Below, piece by piece: positions 32,451-40,445 of a stretch of DNA of 64,000 bases. Source of the stretch: Bacillota bacterium (GTDB taxonomy: Bacteria; Bacillota; Clostridia; Christensenellales; Aristaeellaceae); contig JAEZRP010000036.1 of assembly GCA_023444095.1 (NCBI GenBank), positions 62,001 to 126,000 of the forward strand, read 5' to 3'. Below the pieces are notes generated by a model. It did no database searches and was not told the DNA's origin. It saw nothing but the letters and a program-made list of their open reading frames with translations. Made by a program: the position numbers and the translations under genes. Position 1 is the stretch's first letter. Each line of letters starts with the position of its first letter.

Positions 32451-34616
32451 ATGGCGATTCGCATCGCATTGGCGGGAAACCCGAACAGCGGAAAGACGAC
32501 CCTGTTCAACGCCCTTACCGGCTCGAACCAGTTCGTCGGCAACTGGCCGGGCGTGACGGTCGAGAAGAAGGAAGGACGCCTGAAGGGGGACAAGGAAGTC
32601 ACCATCACCGATCTTCCGGGCATCTATTCGCTCTCTCCCTACACCCTTGAGGAGGTCGTGGCGCGCAATTATCTGGTGCGCGAGCGGCCGGATGCCATCC
32701 TCAATATCATCGACGGCACCAACCTTGAACGCAACCTTTACTTAACCACGCAGCTCGCAGAGCTCGGCATCCCCATGGTCGTCGCCCTCAACATGATGGA
32801 CGTGGTGCGCAAAAACGGCGACAAAATCGACACCGAGAAGCTCTCCAAGGAGCTCGGCGCGCAGATCGTCGAGATTTCGGCGCTCAGATCGGAAGGCGTC
32901 ATGGAAGCGGCGAAGCTGGCGGCCTCCGAGGCGAGAAGCGGCAGGAAGATGATCCCCCGGCACAGGTTCCCGGGGAGCGTCGAGCACGCCGTCGCGCACA
33001 TCGAGGAGGCGGCGCTTCACCACCTCCCCGAGGAGCGGCAGCGCTGGTTCGCGGTCAAAATCTTCGAGCGCGACGAGAAGGTGCTCCAGGACCTGAAGAT
33101 TCCCGCCGAGACGCTCGCCCACATCGAGAAGGACATCAAGGCCTGCGAGGAGGAGCTTGACGACGACGCGGAGTCCATCGTTACCGCCGCGCGCTACGAC
33201 TGGATCTCCTCCATCATCGGCCACTGCTACAAAAAGAAGAACCGCGGCAAGCTTTCCGCTTCCGATCAGATCGATCGCGTAATCACAAACCGCTGGCTCG
33301 GCCTCCCGATCTTCGCGGCGATCATGGTGTTCGTCTACTGGATCGCGATTACCACCGTCGGCGATATCGTGACCGGCTGGACGAACGACGTGTTCGTGTC
33401 CGAATGGATCGCCGAGCCCCTGCGCGGCTTTCTGGAGGGCGTCGGGACGACAGGCTGGCTGGTCGGGCTGGTGGTGGACGGCATCGTGTACGGCGTAGGC
33501 GCGGTCATCGGCTTCGTTCCCCAGATGCTGGTGCTGTTTCTCATGCTCGCCGTGCTCGAGGACGTCGGCTACATGGCGCGCGTCGCGTTCATCATGGACC
33601 GCGTCTTCCGCCGCTTCGGCCTCTCCGGAAAGAGCTTCATCCCGATGCTCATCTCCTCCGGCTGCGGCGTGCCCGGCATCATGGCGTCCCGTACCATCGA
33701 GCAGGACCGCGACCGCAAGATGACCATCATGACCACGACCTTCGTGCCCTGCGGCGCGAAGATGCCGATCGTCGCGCTCATCGCGGGCGCGCTGTTCGGC
33801 GGCGTGTGGTGGGTGGCTCCGTCCGCGTACTTCATCGGCGTGGCGGCCATCGTCATCTCCGGCATCATTCTCAAAAAGACGCGCCCGTTCGCGGGCGAGC
33901 CGGCCCCGTTCGTCATGGAGCTTCCGCCCTATCACGTGCCGACCGTCGTCAACGTGCTGCGCGGCATGTGGGAGCGCGGCTGGAGCTTCATCAAGAAGGC
34001 CGGAACCGTCATCACCCTCGCGTCGATCTTCGTGTGGTTCACATCCACCTTCGGCTGGGCGGATGGCTCGTTCGGCATGGTGGAGGACATGGATCATTCG
34101 GTGCTCGCGCGGATCGGCAGCTTCCTCTCGCCCATCTTCGCGCCCCTCGGCTTTGGCAACTGGCAGGCGTCCGTCGCGACGGTTCTGGGGCTTGTCGCTA
34201 AGGAGGAGGTCGTGGGCACATTCGGAACGCTCTACGCGGTCTCGGGCGATGCGCTTGCGATGGTGGAGGAAGGCGCGTTCGGCGGCCTTGCCCCGATTGG
34301 CCAGCACTTCACCCAGCTTTCCGCCTACTCGTTCCTTGTCTTCAACCTCCTTTGTGCGCCCTGCTTCGCGGCGATGGGCGCGATCAAGCGGGAGATGAAC
34401 AATGCAAAGTGGACGTGGGTGGCCATCGGCTGGATGACGGGCTTTGCCTACGCCTCTGCGCTCATGGTCTTCCAGCTCGTTGGGCTTTTGACCGGCGAGA
34501 CCGCGCTTGGCATCGGCACGCTGGCCGCCGTCGCCGTGCTCGCGGCCATGATCTACCTCGTCTCGCGGCCGTACAAACGATCCGGAATTCTCCGGACAAG
34601 GGCGACCGAAGCATAG
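32451..34616 (+). CDS. feoB: FeoB ferrous iron transporter (second Feo locus)
   Basis: 721 residues. G domain with GNPNSGKTTLFN (G1), DLPGIYSLSP (G3) and NMMD (G4), a helical GDI domain, then the membrane part with two Gate motifs (ISSGCGVPGIMASR, TFVPCGAKMPIVALI) and the late LLCAPCFAAMGAI segment. It imports Fe2+ powered or gated by the G domain. The ATG at 32451 has GAGGAGG 9 bases upstream. It is flanked by two feoA genes and a small Cys-rich membrane protein, a complete clostridial Feo operon. Confidence 0.97.
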   Translation: MAIRIALAGNPNSGKTTLFNALTGSNQFVGNWPGVTVEKKEGRLKGDKEVTITDLPGIYSLSPYTLEEVVARNYLVRERPDAILNIIDGTNLERNLYLTTQLAELGIPMVVALNMMDVVRKNGDKIDTEKLSKELGAQIVEISALRSEGVMEAAKLAASEARSGRKMIPRHRFPGSVEHAVAHIEEAALHHLPEERQRWFAVKIFERDEKVLQDLKIPAETLAHIEKDIKACEEELDDDAESIVTAARYDWISSIIGHCYKKKNRGKLSASDQIDRVITNRWLGLPIFAAIMVFVYWIAITTVGDIVTGWTNDVFVSEWIAEPLRGFLEGVGTTGWLVGLVVDGIVYGVGAVIGFVPQMLVLFLMLAVLEDVGYMARVAFIMDRVFRRFGLSGKSFIPMLISSGCGVPGIMASRTIEQDRDRKMTIMTTTFVPCGAKMPIVALIAGALFGGVWWVAPSAYFIGVAAIVISGIILKKTRPFAGEPAPFVMELPPYHVPTVVNVLRGMWERGWSFIKKAGTVITLASIFVWFTSTFGWADGSFGMVEDMDHSVLARIGSFLSPIFAPLGFGNWQASVATVLGLVAKEEVVGTFGTLYAVSGDALAMVEEGAFGGLAPIGQHFTQLSAYSFLVFNLLCAPCFAAMGAIKREMNNAKWTWVAIGWMTGFAYASALMVFQLVGLLTGETALGIGTLAAVAVLAAMIYLVSRPYKRSGILRTRATEA

Positions 34617-34628
34617 GAGGGATTTGCC

Positions 34629-34787
34629 ATGCTGGCAAGTGTTCTGGTTGGTATCGTGCTCGTCGGAATCGTCGCGGCGATCATCTACTTCAAGGCGAAG
34701 GCGCGCAAACTGGGGAAGTCCTCGTGCGGCTGCGGCTGCGCGGACTGCCCGTCAAACTGCGCGTGCCATCCGAAGGAAACGACGTAA
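34629..34787 (+). CDS. FeoB-associated Cys-rich membrane protein
   Basis: 52 residues. One N-terminal transmembrane helix (MLASVLVGIVLVGIVAAIIY) is followed by a basic linker and a cysteine-dense tail (CGCGCADCPSNCAC). This matches the small FeoB-associated Cys-rich proteins found directly behind feoB in Firmicutes; they are thought to help metal delivery or gating, but the function is unproven. AGGAGG lies 7 bases before the ATG and the gene starts 12 bases after feoB. Confidence 0.85.
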   Translation: MLASVLVGIVLVGIVAAIIYFKAKARKLGKSSCGCGCADCPSNCACHPKETT

Positions 34788-34805
34788 TCCGATTCGCGAC
34801 AAACG

Positions 34806-34846
34806 CCCGGCCTTGTCCCGCATGGGGATTCGGTCGGGTTCTTTCT
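34806..34846 (+). terminator. Terminator of the second Feo operon
   Basis: CCCGGCC (34806-34812) pairs with GGTCGGG (34832-34838, one G-U) around an inner GTCCC/GGGGAT pair, followed by TTCTTTCTT. Confidence 0.65.
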
Positions 34847-34871
34847 TCGGAAAAATTTGGGAAACACATGT

Positions 34872-34900
34872 TTGACACGCGCCCCTTCGCGCTGTACAAT
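34872..34900 (+). promoter_or_regulatory. Promoter of the flavodoxin gene
   Basis: TTGACA (34872-34877), 17-base spacer, TACAAT (34895-34900), 33 bases before the start codon. Confidence 0.85.
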
Positions 34901-34933
34901 GAACGCGACAATCATTTTTGGGAGGGGACAGCC

Positions 34934-35398
34934 ATGAACATCGGAATCGTCGTTTTCTCGCAAACGGGACATACGCTGTCGGTTGCCGAGCGGCTGGCGA
35001 AGGCACTCAAGGCAAAGGGGCACGACGCGACCATCGCGCGGGTCGAGCCTGTCGAGACAAAGCCCAACTCGTCCGCCCCGATCAAGCTCAAGTCCGCTCC
35101 GGACGTCGGGGCATTCGACGCGGTGATCTTCGCCTCGCCCGTTCAGGGGTTCACCCTCGCGCGCGCCATGCAGACATACCTGTCGGGCGTCTCGAATCTT
35201 GCCGGGAAGAAGGTCTCCTGCTTTGTCACGCAGCACCTGAAAAAGGCATGGATGGGTGGGAACCGTTCCCTGCGCAAGATGCGCGCGGCCTGCCAGGCGA
35301 AGAGTGCGAACGTCACGGCGAGCGGAATCGTCCACTGGTCGAGCGACGACCGGGAGAGCCAGATCGAGGAGCTGATCCGCAAGTTGAGCGCGCTTTGA
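34934..35398 (+). CDS. Flavodoxin-like FMN protein
   Basis: 154 residues. The N terminus MNIGIVVFSQTGHTLSVAERL carries the FMN phosphate loop (SQTGHT) of flavodoxins. FDAVIFASPVQGFTLARAM contains the second FMN-binding loop, and VSCFVTQHLKKAWMGGNRSLRKM the third. It could replace ferredoxin as electron carrier or act as a flavin reductase-like protein. GGAGGGG lies upstream of the ATG. It sits right behind the iron uptake operon but has its own promoter. Confidence 0.82.
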   Translation: MNIGIVVFSQTGHTLSVAERLAKALKAKGHDATIARVEPVETKPNSSAPIKLKSAPDVGAFDAVIFASPVQGFTLARAMQTYLSGVSNLAGKKVSCFVTQHLKKAWMGGNRSLRKMRAACQAKSANVTASGIVHWSSDDRESQIEELIRKLSAL

Positions 35399-35609
35399 CG
35401 CTCTGCCTCTTTCGGCGGTGAGCGGTAGGATCGTGCGGCGAAGCTTCGCCCGCGGCCTTCCTGCCGCCTTTCGCTTGACCGTCATGCGGAGAGGCGCGAT
35501 CCGCGCCGTGACGAAGTCACGCAGAATCTTCCCCGACGCGTGAGATGGTCACGGAGCGCGGGCCGCTTCCGTGGTATCATTTGACCATCAAAGCGAAGGG
35601 GGCATTTCA

Positions 35610-35918
35610 ATGAAGGCCATGAATATAACGAGCGATAATTTCCAGAAAGAGGTTATGGAATCCGACAGGACGGTTCTTCTGGACTTCTGGGCGAGCTGGT
35701 GCGGCCCTTGCCGCATGGTTTCGCCGATCGTGGATGAGATTGCGGAGGAAACGCCCGGCGTCAAGGTCGGAAAGGTAAACGTCGACGAGCAGGGCGAGCT
35801 CGCCAGCGCGTTCGGCGTGATGAGCATTCCGACTCTGCTCGTGATGAAGAACGGCAAGGTCGTGAATCGCGCGACCGGCGCGCGCCCGAAAAAGCAGATC
35901 GCCGCGATGCTGGGGTGA
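35610..35918 (+). CDS. trxA: Thioredoxin
   Basis: 102 residues, standard thioredoxin. Active site WASWCGPCRMV near residue 30; cis-Pro loop MSIPTLLVMKNG; C-terminal helix with KKQIAAML. Cytosolic disulfide reductant working with thioredoxin reductase, which is not encoded here. The ATG at 35610 has AAGGGGG 9 bases upstream. The region before it (35399-35600) contains a repeat-like GTCATGCGGAG...GCAGAATCTT segment and no gene. Confidence 0.96.
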   Translation: MKAMNITSDNFQKEVMESDRTVLLDFWASWCGPCRMVSPIVDEIAEETPGVKVGKVNVDEQGELASAFGVMSIPTLLVMKNGKVVNRATGARPKKQIAAMLG

Positions 35919-35932
35919 TCGGAACAGAATGA

Positions 35933-35960
35933 GGGACCGCCATCGGGCGGTCCCCCTTTT
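35933..35960 (+). terminator. Terminator of trxA
   Basis: A perfect 9-bp stem (GGGACCGCC/GGCGGTCCC), 4-base loop, then CCTTTTA. It ends where the convergent minus-strand gene stops. Confidence 0.85.
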
Positions 35961-36888
35961 ATTCTTCGATCCTCCCGAACGCCTTGAGATAGGCGACGCT
36001 GCTTGCCGCCCGGTTCCCCAGCCACCAACGCCGGGCGATGGCGAATTCGGTCGGATAAGCGCCCCACGTCCATGTAATGTCCCACATCCCGTCCGCGCTT
36101 TGGGTATCCAGAATATAGTCCAGTTCCCTTTCGACGATTTCCTCGTTGCCCGGGTAGTACGGGCTTTCCGGCCCGGCGATGTACTGGGAGGGGCGCATGG
36201 TATAAAATGGCCACTTGGCCGGATCGCGTTCGATGGCTCCGTTTACCATTTCTCGGACGATTTCCGCGATTCCGTCGAGGTCCAAATCGAGCTTCGCCGC
36301 ACGCGCGCCCGCGAGCCACGCCGCGTACGCGCCGACCTCGTGGATGTCGTCCGTTGTGCGCGAACGAATCTTCTCCGCGATGGCGCGCGAAACCTCGAGC
36401 GCCCGTCCGTACGCCGGAGATTCCGCATCCCCGCAGCTGAGAATGTAGCCCGCGAGCGCGCCCGTCGCGTGAAAGCCGTTCGCGCGGTTATTTTCTGTGG
36501 AATAGCTCCACCACGGCGCGTGGGGAAATTCGTCGTTCTCGGGCACGGTGAAGTGCCAGCCCACATCCGGCGAGAAGAATTCCGTCGTTCCAAGATAACC
36601 GAGCATCCGCGCAACCATCTCGTTCGCAGGGTCGAAAATCCCAAGTTCCCCCATCATTCCGACCGCCACGCACGCATTGAACGGCGCGGAGCTTGGGTTC
36701 CAGTTGTCGCAGTCGAGCGCGTGCCCGAACCCGCCGTCCTCGTTCTGATAGGCGCCGAGGGCGGAACATACGTCCGCCGCCGGTCCGTCCTCGAACCGGA
36801 ACCGCCAGAGCGCCAAATCGATGGGCCGCGCGTTCCTGTACATCCAATCCCGGATCTCCCGATATGCCTTGCGGCTCAGCTTCTTCAT
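35959..36888 (-). CDS. Squalene-cyclase/prenyltransferase-like alpha-toroid protein, unknown substrate
   Basis: 309 residues. The ATG at 36888 (MKKLSRKAYREI) has AGGAGG 8 bases upstream. The sequence has several alpha-hairpin repeats resembling prenyltransferase and squalene oxidase repeats, including YQNEDGGFGHALDCD near residue 45 and QSADGMWDITWTWG near 270, both QW-like. No DXDD or DCTAE cyclase motif is visible, so it is probably not a terpene cyclase; the family is usually annotated as hypothetical. No signal peptide. It follows the AraC regulator gene's stop by 37 bases in the same direction. Confidence 0.65.
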   Translation of the reverse strand: MKKLSRKAYREIRDWMYRNARPIDLALWRFRFEDGPAADVCSALGAYQNEDGGFGHALDCDNWNPSSAPFNACVAVGMMGELGIFDPANEMVARMLGYLGTTEFFSPDVGWHFTVPENDEFPHAPWWSYSTENNRANGFHATGALAGYILSCGDAESPAYGRALEVSRAIAEKIRSRTTDDIHEVGAYAAWLAGARAAKLDLDLDGIAEIVREMVNGAIERDPAKWPFYTMRPSQYIAGPESPYYPGNEEIVERELDYILDTQSADGMWDITWTWGAYPTEFAIARRWWLGNRAASSVAYLKAFGRIEE

Positions 36889-36925
36889 CCGAATTCCTCC
36901 TGACTGATCTTCCATACATGATAGA

Positions 36926-37756
36926 TCAAAGTTTGTACGCATCATTGTAGAAATCGGACATGTTTCGGGCATACTGGAGCGGGGTCACGCCGCAGATTTC
37001 CCGGAAGTCGCGGATCAGGTGCGGCTGGTCGAAGTAGCCCGCCTGCGCCGCGACGTCCGCGTGCGCGAGATCCGTCGTTCGGATGAGCCGCGCGGCGCAG
37101 TTGACCCGCGCGATGCGTGCGAACAGCTTCGGTCCGACGCCCACCCGCTCGAGGAACATCCGCCGGAGATGCTTTTCGCCGTAGTGGAACGCGTCGGTCA
37201 GCGTGCGCGCGTCCGCGTTTCCCCGCCGCGCGCGGATCAGCCGCACGACGTTCCGCACGAGCGCGTCGCGGGAATCCGCCGCCGCCATCGGGATCAGGAG
37301 CGCGTCGAGCGCGGAAAATAGCGCTTCCGCGGACGCGGATTCCTCCGCCACGCGCGCGATCGCGCGGGAGAGGGATGGTTCAAGCGCGCCGAGGGGATGC
37401 GAGGCGTCGAGCAATTCCTGCTGGTCGATCCTGAGGAAGGGATGAAGGCAGCCGGGCCGGAACTCGACGAGCACCAGCATCCTCGCCCGGTTCGCGTGCG
37501 CGCCGACGTTCGAGGCGGACGCGTTCACGCCGCGCAGGTGCACGGATACGCCCGCGTCAAAGGCGGACGCGACGACGGTGCAGCTCGCGGAGGGCAGAAT
37601 CGAATATGCGTCGGGCATGGTTGCGGGCGTGGGGAAGGAGAGCGTATAGCAGGAAATGAAGGGCGCGAGGAGGGGATGGGGCGGTGTGTAGAGGAAGCTT
37701 TCGCTGCGCGAGAGGTATTTCCCCTGATAATCGCGCAGATCTGTGGCGGAAATCAT
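36926..37756 (-). CDS. AraC family transcriptional regulator
   Basis: 276 residues. The C-terminal two helix-turn-helix motifs are clear: ARTLTDAFHYGEKHLRRMFLERVGVGPKLF and HADVAAQAGYFDQPHLIRDFREICGVTPLQYA. The N-terminal ~150 residues are a ligand or effector domain (PPHPLLAPFISCYTLSF start) of the kind seen in regulators with a DUF6597-like sensor. The ATG at 37756 has GGAGG 5 bases upstream; longer in-frame starts exist. A likely target is its own region and the alpha-toroid gene downstream. It is divergent from helD. Confidence 0.88.
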   Translation of the reverse strand: MISATDLRDYQGKYLSRSESFLYTPPHPLLAPFISCYTLSFPTPATMPDAYSILPSASCTVVASAFDAGVSVHLRGVNASASNVGAHANRARMLVLVEFRPGCLHPFLRIDQQELLDASHPLGALEPSLSRAIARVAEESASAEALFSALDALLIPMAAADSRDALVRNVVRLIRARRGNADARTLTDAFHYGEKHLRRMFLERVGVGPKLFARIARVNCAARLIRTTDLAHADVAAQAGYFDQPHLIRDFREICGVTPLQYARNMSDFYNDAYKL

Positions 37757-37875
37757 CGCGGCCTCCAAAAACATCCTTTTCCCCATGATAATCATACCAC
37801 ATTTCGAGATCAACTTCAAGACTGTTCTTTTTCCCCGCGCCGTGGTATTCTATCCCGACGAGAGGGGGGTTTTGA

Positions 37876-40056
37876 TTGAACCATGACGAATTGCGCGCCG
37901 AGCGCGCGCACCTCGCGGACACGCTCGAAATCATCCGCGTTCAGCTCGCGGAGACGGAGGGCGAGGCGAACAGGCGCGGCTCGGAGATCGAGGGCGCGGG
38001 CCGGGAGATGAGGGACGAGGAGAAGCGCATGCTCGACAGCCTCTGGACGTCCGACGCGTTCGAGGAAATCGTGACCTTCAGCCAGCTCGTCCAGCCGCGC
38101 TCCGTCGAGATCGCGACGAAGGGGATGCTCGACGAAAAGGCGCGCGTCCTTCGGCATATGCTGCCCGCGCCCTATTTCGCGCGGGTGGACGTGACATTCG
38201 ACGACGGCGGCGATTCGGAACAAGTGTACATCGGCCGCGCGACGCTCAAGGACGAGGGATCCCATGAAATCTTCATCCACGACTGGCGCGCGCCCGTCGC
38301 GAGCGTGTTCTACCGCTTCGGTGCGGGGCGGGTGTCCTATGCGGCCCCCGGCGGCGAGGTGACGGGGGAGATGACCCTCAAGCGCCAGTACGAGATCAAG
38401 GAGGGCATGCTCGAATACTACTTCGACGCGGACGTGCAGGTGCGGGACGAATTTCTGCGCGCGATGCTCGCCCGGAACGCGTCCCCTCGCATGCGCGCCA
38501 TCGTCGAAACCATCCAGCGCGATCAGGACCTCGCCATTCGCGACACCGCGCACGACCTTCTCATGGTGCAGGGCGCGGCGGGCAGCGGCAAGACGTCCGT
38601 GGCGCTTCACCGCGCGGCGTACCTCATGTACGCGGGGCTGACCTCGCCCCTGAAGGCCGGGGACATCCTGATCCTCTCGCCGAACGACCTGTTCGAGCGC
38701 TACATCTACGGCGTGCTCCCGGAATTAGGCGAGGCGAGCGCGGAGACCGTGACCTACGAGCGGCTTCTCGAATCCATTCTCGGCGCGCAGGTCGAGCTCC
38801 GAAGCGAGCGGTTCGAGCGGACGCGCGGCCAAGGGGAGGATGTTGCCTTCCAGTCCTCGCCCGCCATGCTTGCGCTTCTCGACCGCTTCGTCCGCGAGCT
38901 GGTCAGGCGCTGGCTTGGCATCACAGACATCGTCTATGCGGGGCGCACGCTCTTCGCCCGGGAGGAACTGATCGCGTTCGTCGAGCGCGAGGAGGACGCG
39001 ATTCCACTTGGCGCGCGGCTTTCCCGGCTCGAGCGGGCGATCTGGGATGCGGTCTTCCAAAAGCGCGCGGCGCGCATGGAAAAACTGATCGCCTTCGCGC
39101 GCATAAATTCCCGGCACGCGGAGGAACTGGACGCGTGCGCGCGGGCTTATTCCATTCTCGAGTGCGCGGCGCTCGCCCGGCAGATCCACGCCTTCACCCG
39201 CCCGGACGCCCGGACACTGTACGCGCGCCTCATGGGCGACGAGCATGCCGTCCGCAGGCTTGGCGCGGGGCTTGGTCTGCCCGGGGATCTGACGGCCCTT
39301 CTCGCGCGCACGCGCGCGGCGGTCACGCGCGACCCTCTGCCTCTCGAGGACGCCGCCGCCATCGCGTACCTCTCCCGCACCCTCGGGAGCCCGGAGAAGC
39401 CGTCCCCCATCAAGCAGGTGGTCGTGGACGAGGCGCAGGACTACGGCGCGCTCGACTACGCGGTCCTGAACCGCCTGTATCCCCGCGCGCGCTTCACGGT
39501 GCTCGGCGACGTCAACCAGGCGCTCGGCTCACGCGTCGACCTGTCCCTCTACGACCGGATCGCGCGCGTTCTGAATCGCAGGACGTCCGCGCTCGTGACC
39601 CTGAACAAGAGCTTCCGCTGCACGCGAGAGATCCTGGAATTCAGCCTGCGCTATCTGGACGATCCCGGCGGGATCGAGAGCTTCAGTCGCTCGGACGTGC
39701 CGCCGACGGAGCATGTATGCCGCGACATGGAGGACGCGAGGGCGCGGATTGAAATCGAGATCGCATGCCTGCGCGCGGCGGGCATGAACTCTGTCGCGCT
39801 CATCGCCGAGACGGCGCGCGAGGCGCGCGCGTGGGCGGAGGCGCTTCACCTGGAGTGCGTCGGCCGGGGCGGGGAGGAGACGGTCGGCACGTTTGCGATC
39901 CCGCTCGCGCTCTCGAAGGGCCTCGAATTCGACGCCGTACTCGTTCTGAGCGCCAACCGCTGGACGCAAAGGCGGCATCTCTACGTCGCCTGCACGCGGG
40001 CGCTCCACAGGCTGAGCCTGTTCTCCTTTGTGGAGGAAGGAAGGGAGGAAGCATGA
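37876..40056 (+). CDS. helD: HelD-like RNA polymerase-recycling UvrD-type ATPase
   Basis: 726 residues from a TTG start with GGGGGG 6 bases upstream. The N-terminal coiled-coil arm (LRAERAHLADTLEIIRVQLAETE) and the insertion after FIHDWRAPVASVFYRF are typical of HelD, which pulls stalled RNA polymerase off DNA. SF1 motifs: Walker A GAAGSGKTSVALHRAAYL, DEAQDYG (Walker B) and QALGSRVDLSLYD. The C-terminal motif VI region (LYVACTRALHRLSL) is present. The stop overlaps the start of an ACP-like gene by four bases. Confidence 0.9.
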   Translation: MNHDELRAERAHLADTLEIIRVQLAETEGEANRRGSEIEGAGREMRDEEKRMLDSLWTSDAFEEIVTFSQLVQPRSVEIATKGMLDEKARVLRHMLPAPYFARVDVTFDDGGDSEQVYIGRATLKDEGSHEIFIHDWRAPVASVFYRFGAGRVSYAAPGGEVTGEMTLKRQYEIKEGMLEYYFDADVQVRDEFLRAMLARNASPRMRAIVETIQRDQDLAIRDTAHDLLMVQGAAGSGKTSVALHRAAYLMYAGLTSPLKAGDILILSPNDLFERYIYGVLPELGEASAETVTYERLLESILGAQVELRSERFERTRGQGEDVAFQSSPAMLALLDRFVRELVRRWLGITDIVYAGRTLFAREELIAFVEREEDAIPLGARLSRLERAIWDAVFQKRAARMEKLIAFARINSRHAEELDACARAYSILECAALARQIHAFTRPDARTLYARLMGDEHAVRRLGAGLGLPGDLTALLARTRAAVTRDPLPLEDAAAIAYLSRTLGSPEKPSPIKQVVVDEAQDYGALDYAVLNRLYPRARFTVLGDVNQALGSRVDLSLYDRIARVLNRRTSALVTLNKSFRCTREILEFSLRYLDDPGGIESFSRSDVPPTEHVCRDMEDARARIEIEIACLRAAGMNSVALIAETAREARAWAEALHLECVGRGGEETVGTFAIPLALSKGLEFDAVLVLSANRWTQRRHLYVACTRALHRLSLFSFVEEGREEA

Positions 40057-40337
40057 CATACAGGACGATCCGGGACGCGCTCGCGTCGATTCTTTCCGTC
40101 GAGGAGGAAACCATTTTGCCCGAATCGCGCCTCTGGGGTGCGATCGAGGCGGTATCCGTCGCGCGGCTCGTTCTCTTCTGCGAGGAAAGGTTCCGCGTCA
40201 CCATCCGCGACGAGCGCGTGAGCACGTTTTACCGCCTCATCGACCTCGTGCGCCACGTCGAGGCGCTTGTTGAGGACGGCCGCGATGGCTACCGCCAGCC
40301 CACCGAGCGCGGACGGGAGGGGTGGTATTATTCGTGA
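40053..40337 (+). CDS. Acyl-carrier-protein-like small protein lacking the attachment serine
   Basis: 94 residues. Residues 1-70 align by eye with the four-helix acyl carrier protein fold (TIRDALASILSVEE, then LVLFCEERFRVTI and RLIDLVRHVEALVE). However, the segment that should read DSL, which carries phosphopantetheine, reads EAV, so a conventional ACP function is unlikely. The last ~20 residues (DGYRQPTERGREGWYYS) are an extra tail. GGAGGAA lies before the ATG, which overlaps the helD stop (ATGA), so both are made together. The fold assignment is inference. Confidence 0.55.
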   Translation: MTYRTIRDALASILSVEEETILPESRLWGAIEAVSVARLVLFCEERFRVTIRDERVSTFYRLIDLVRHVEALVEDGRDGYRQPTERGREGWYYS

Positions 40338-40366
40338 GGGAACCCCGTCGGTCCCGGAATTTGCTT

Positions 40367-40400
40367 TTCTGTTGACAGAACCTTCCGTTTCTGTTATCCT
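40367..40400 (+). promoter_or_regulatory. Promoter with overlapping palindrome, DUF4038 glycosidase gene
   Basis: TTGACA (40372-40377), 17-base spacer, TATCCT (40395-40400). An exact palindrome TTCTGT-TG-ACAGAA (40367-40380) covers the -35 box and is a good operator candidate. A small leader hairpin (CGGGCC/GGCCCG, 40411-40424) follows. Confidence 0.7.
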
Positions 40401-40445
40401 GCACGAAACGCGGGCCTTGGCCCGATGAGAAAGGAACGGACATAC

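Noticed and set aside
32742..34307. 521-codon minus-strand frame
   Set aside because: His/Arg/Asp-rich antisense shadow of feoB.
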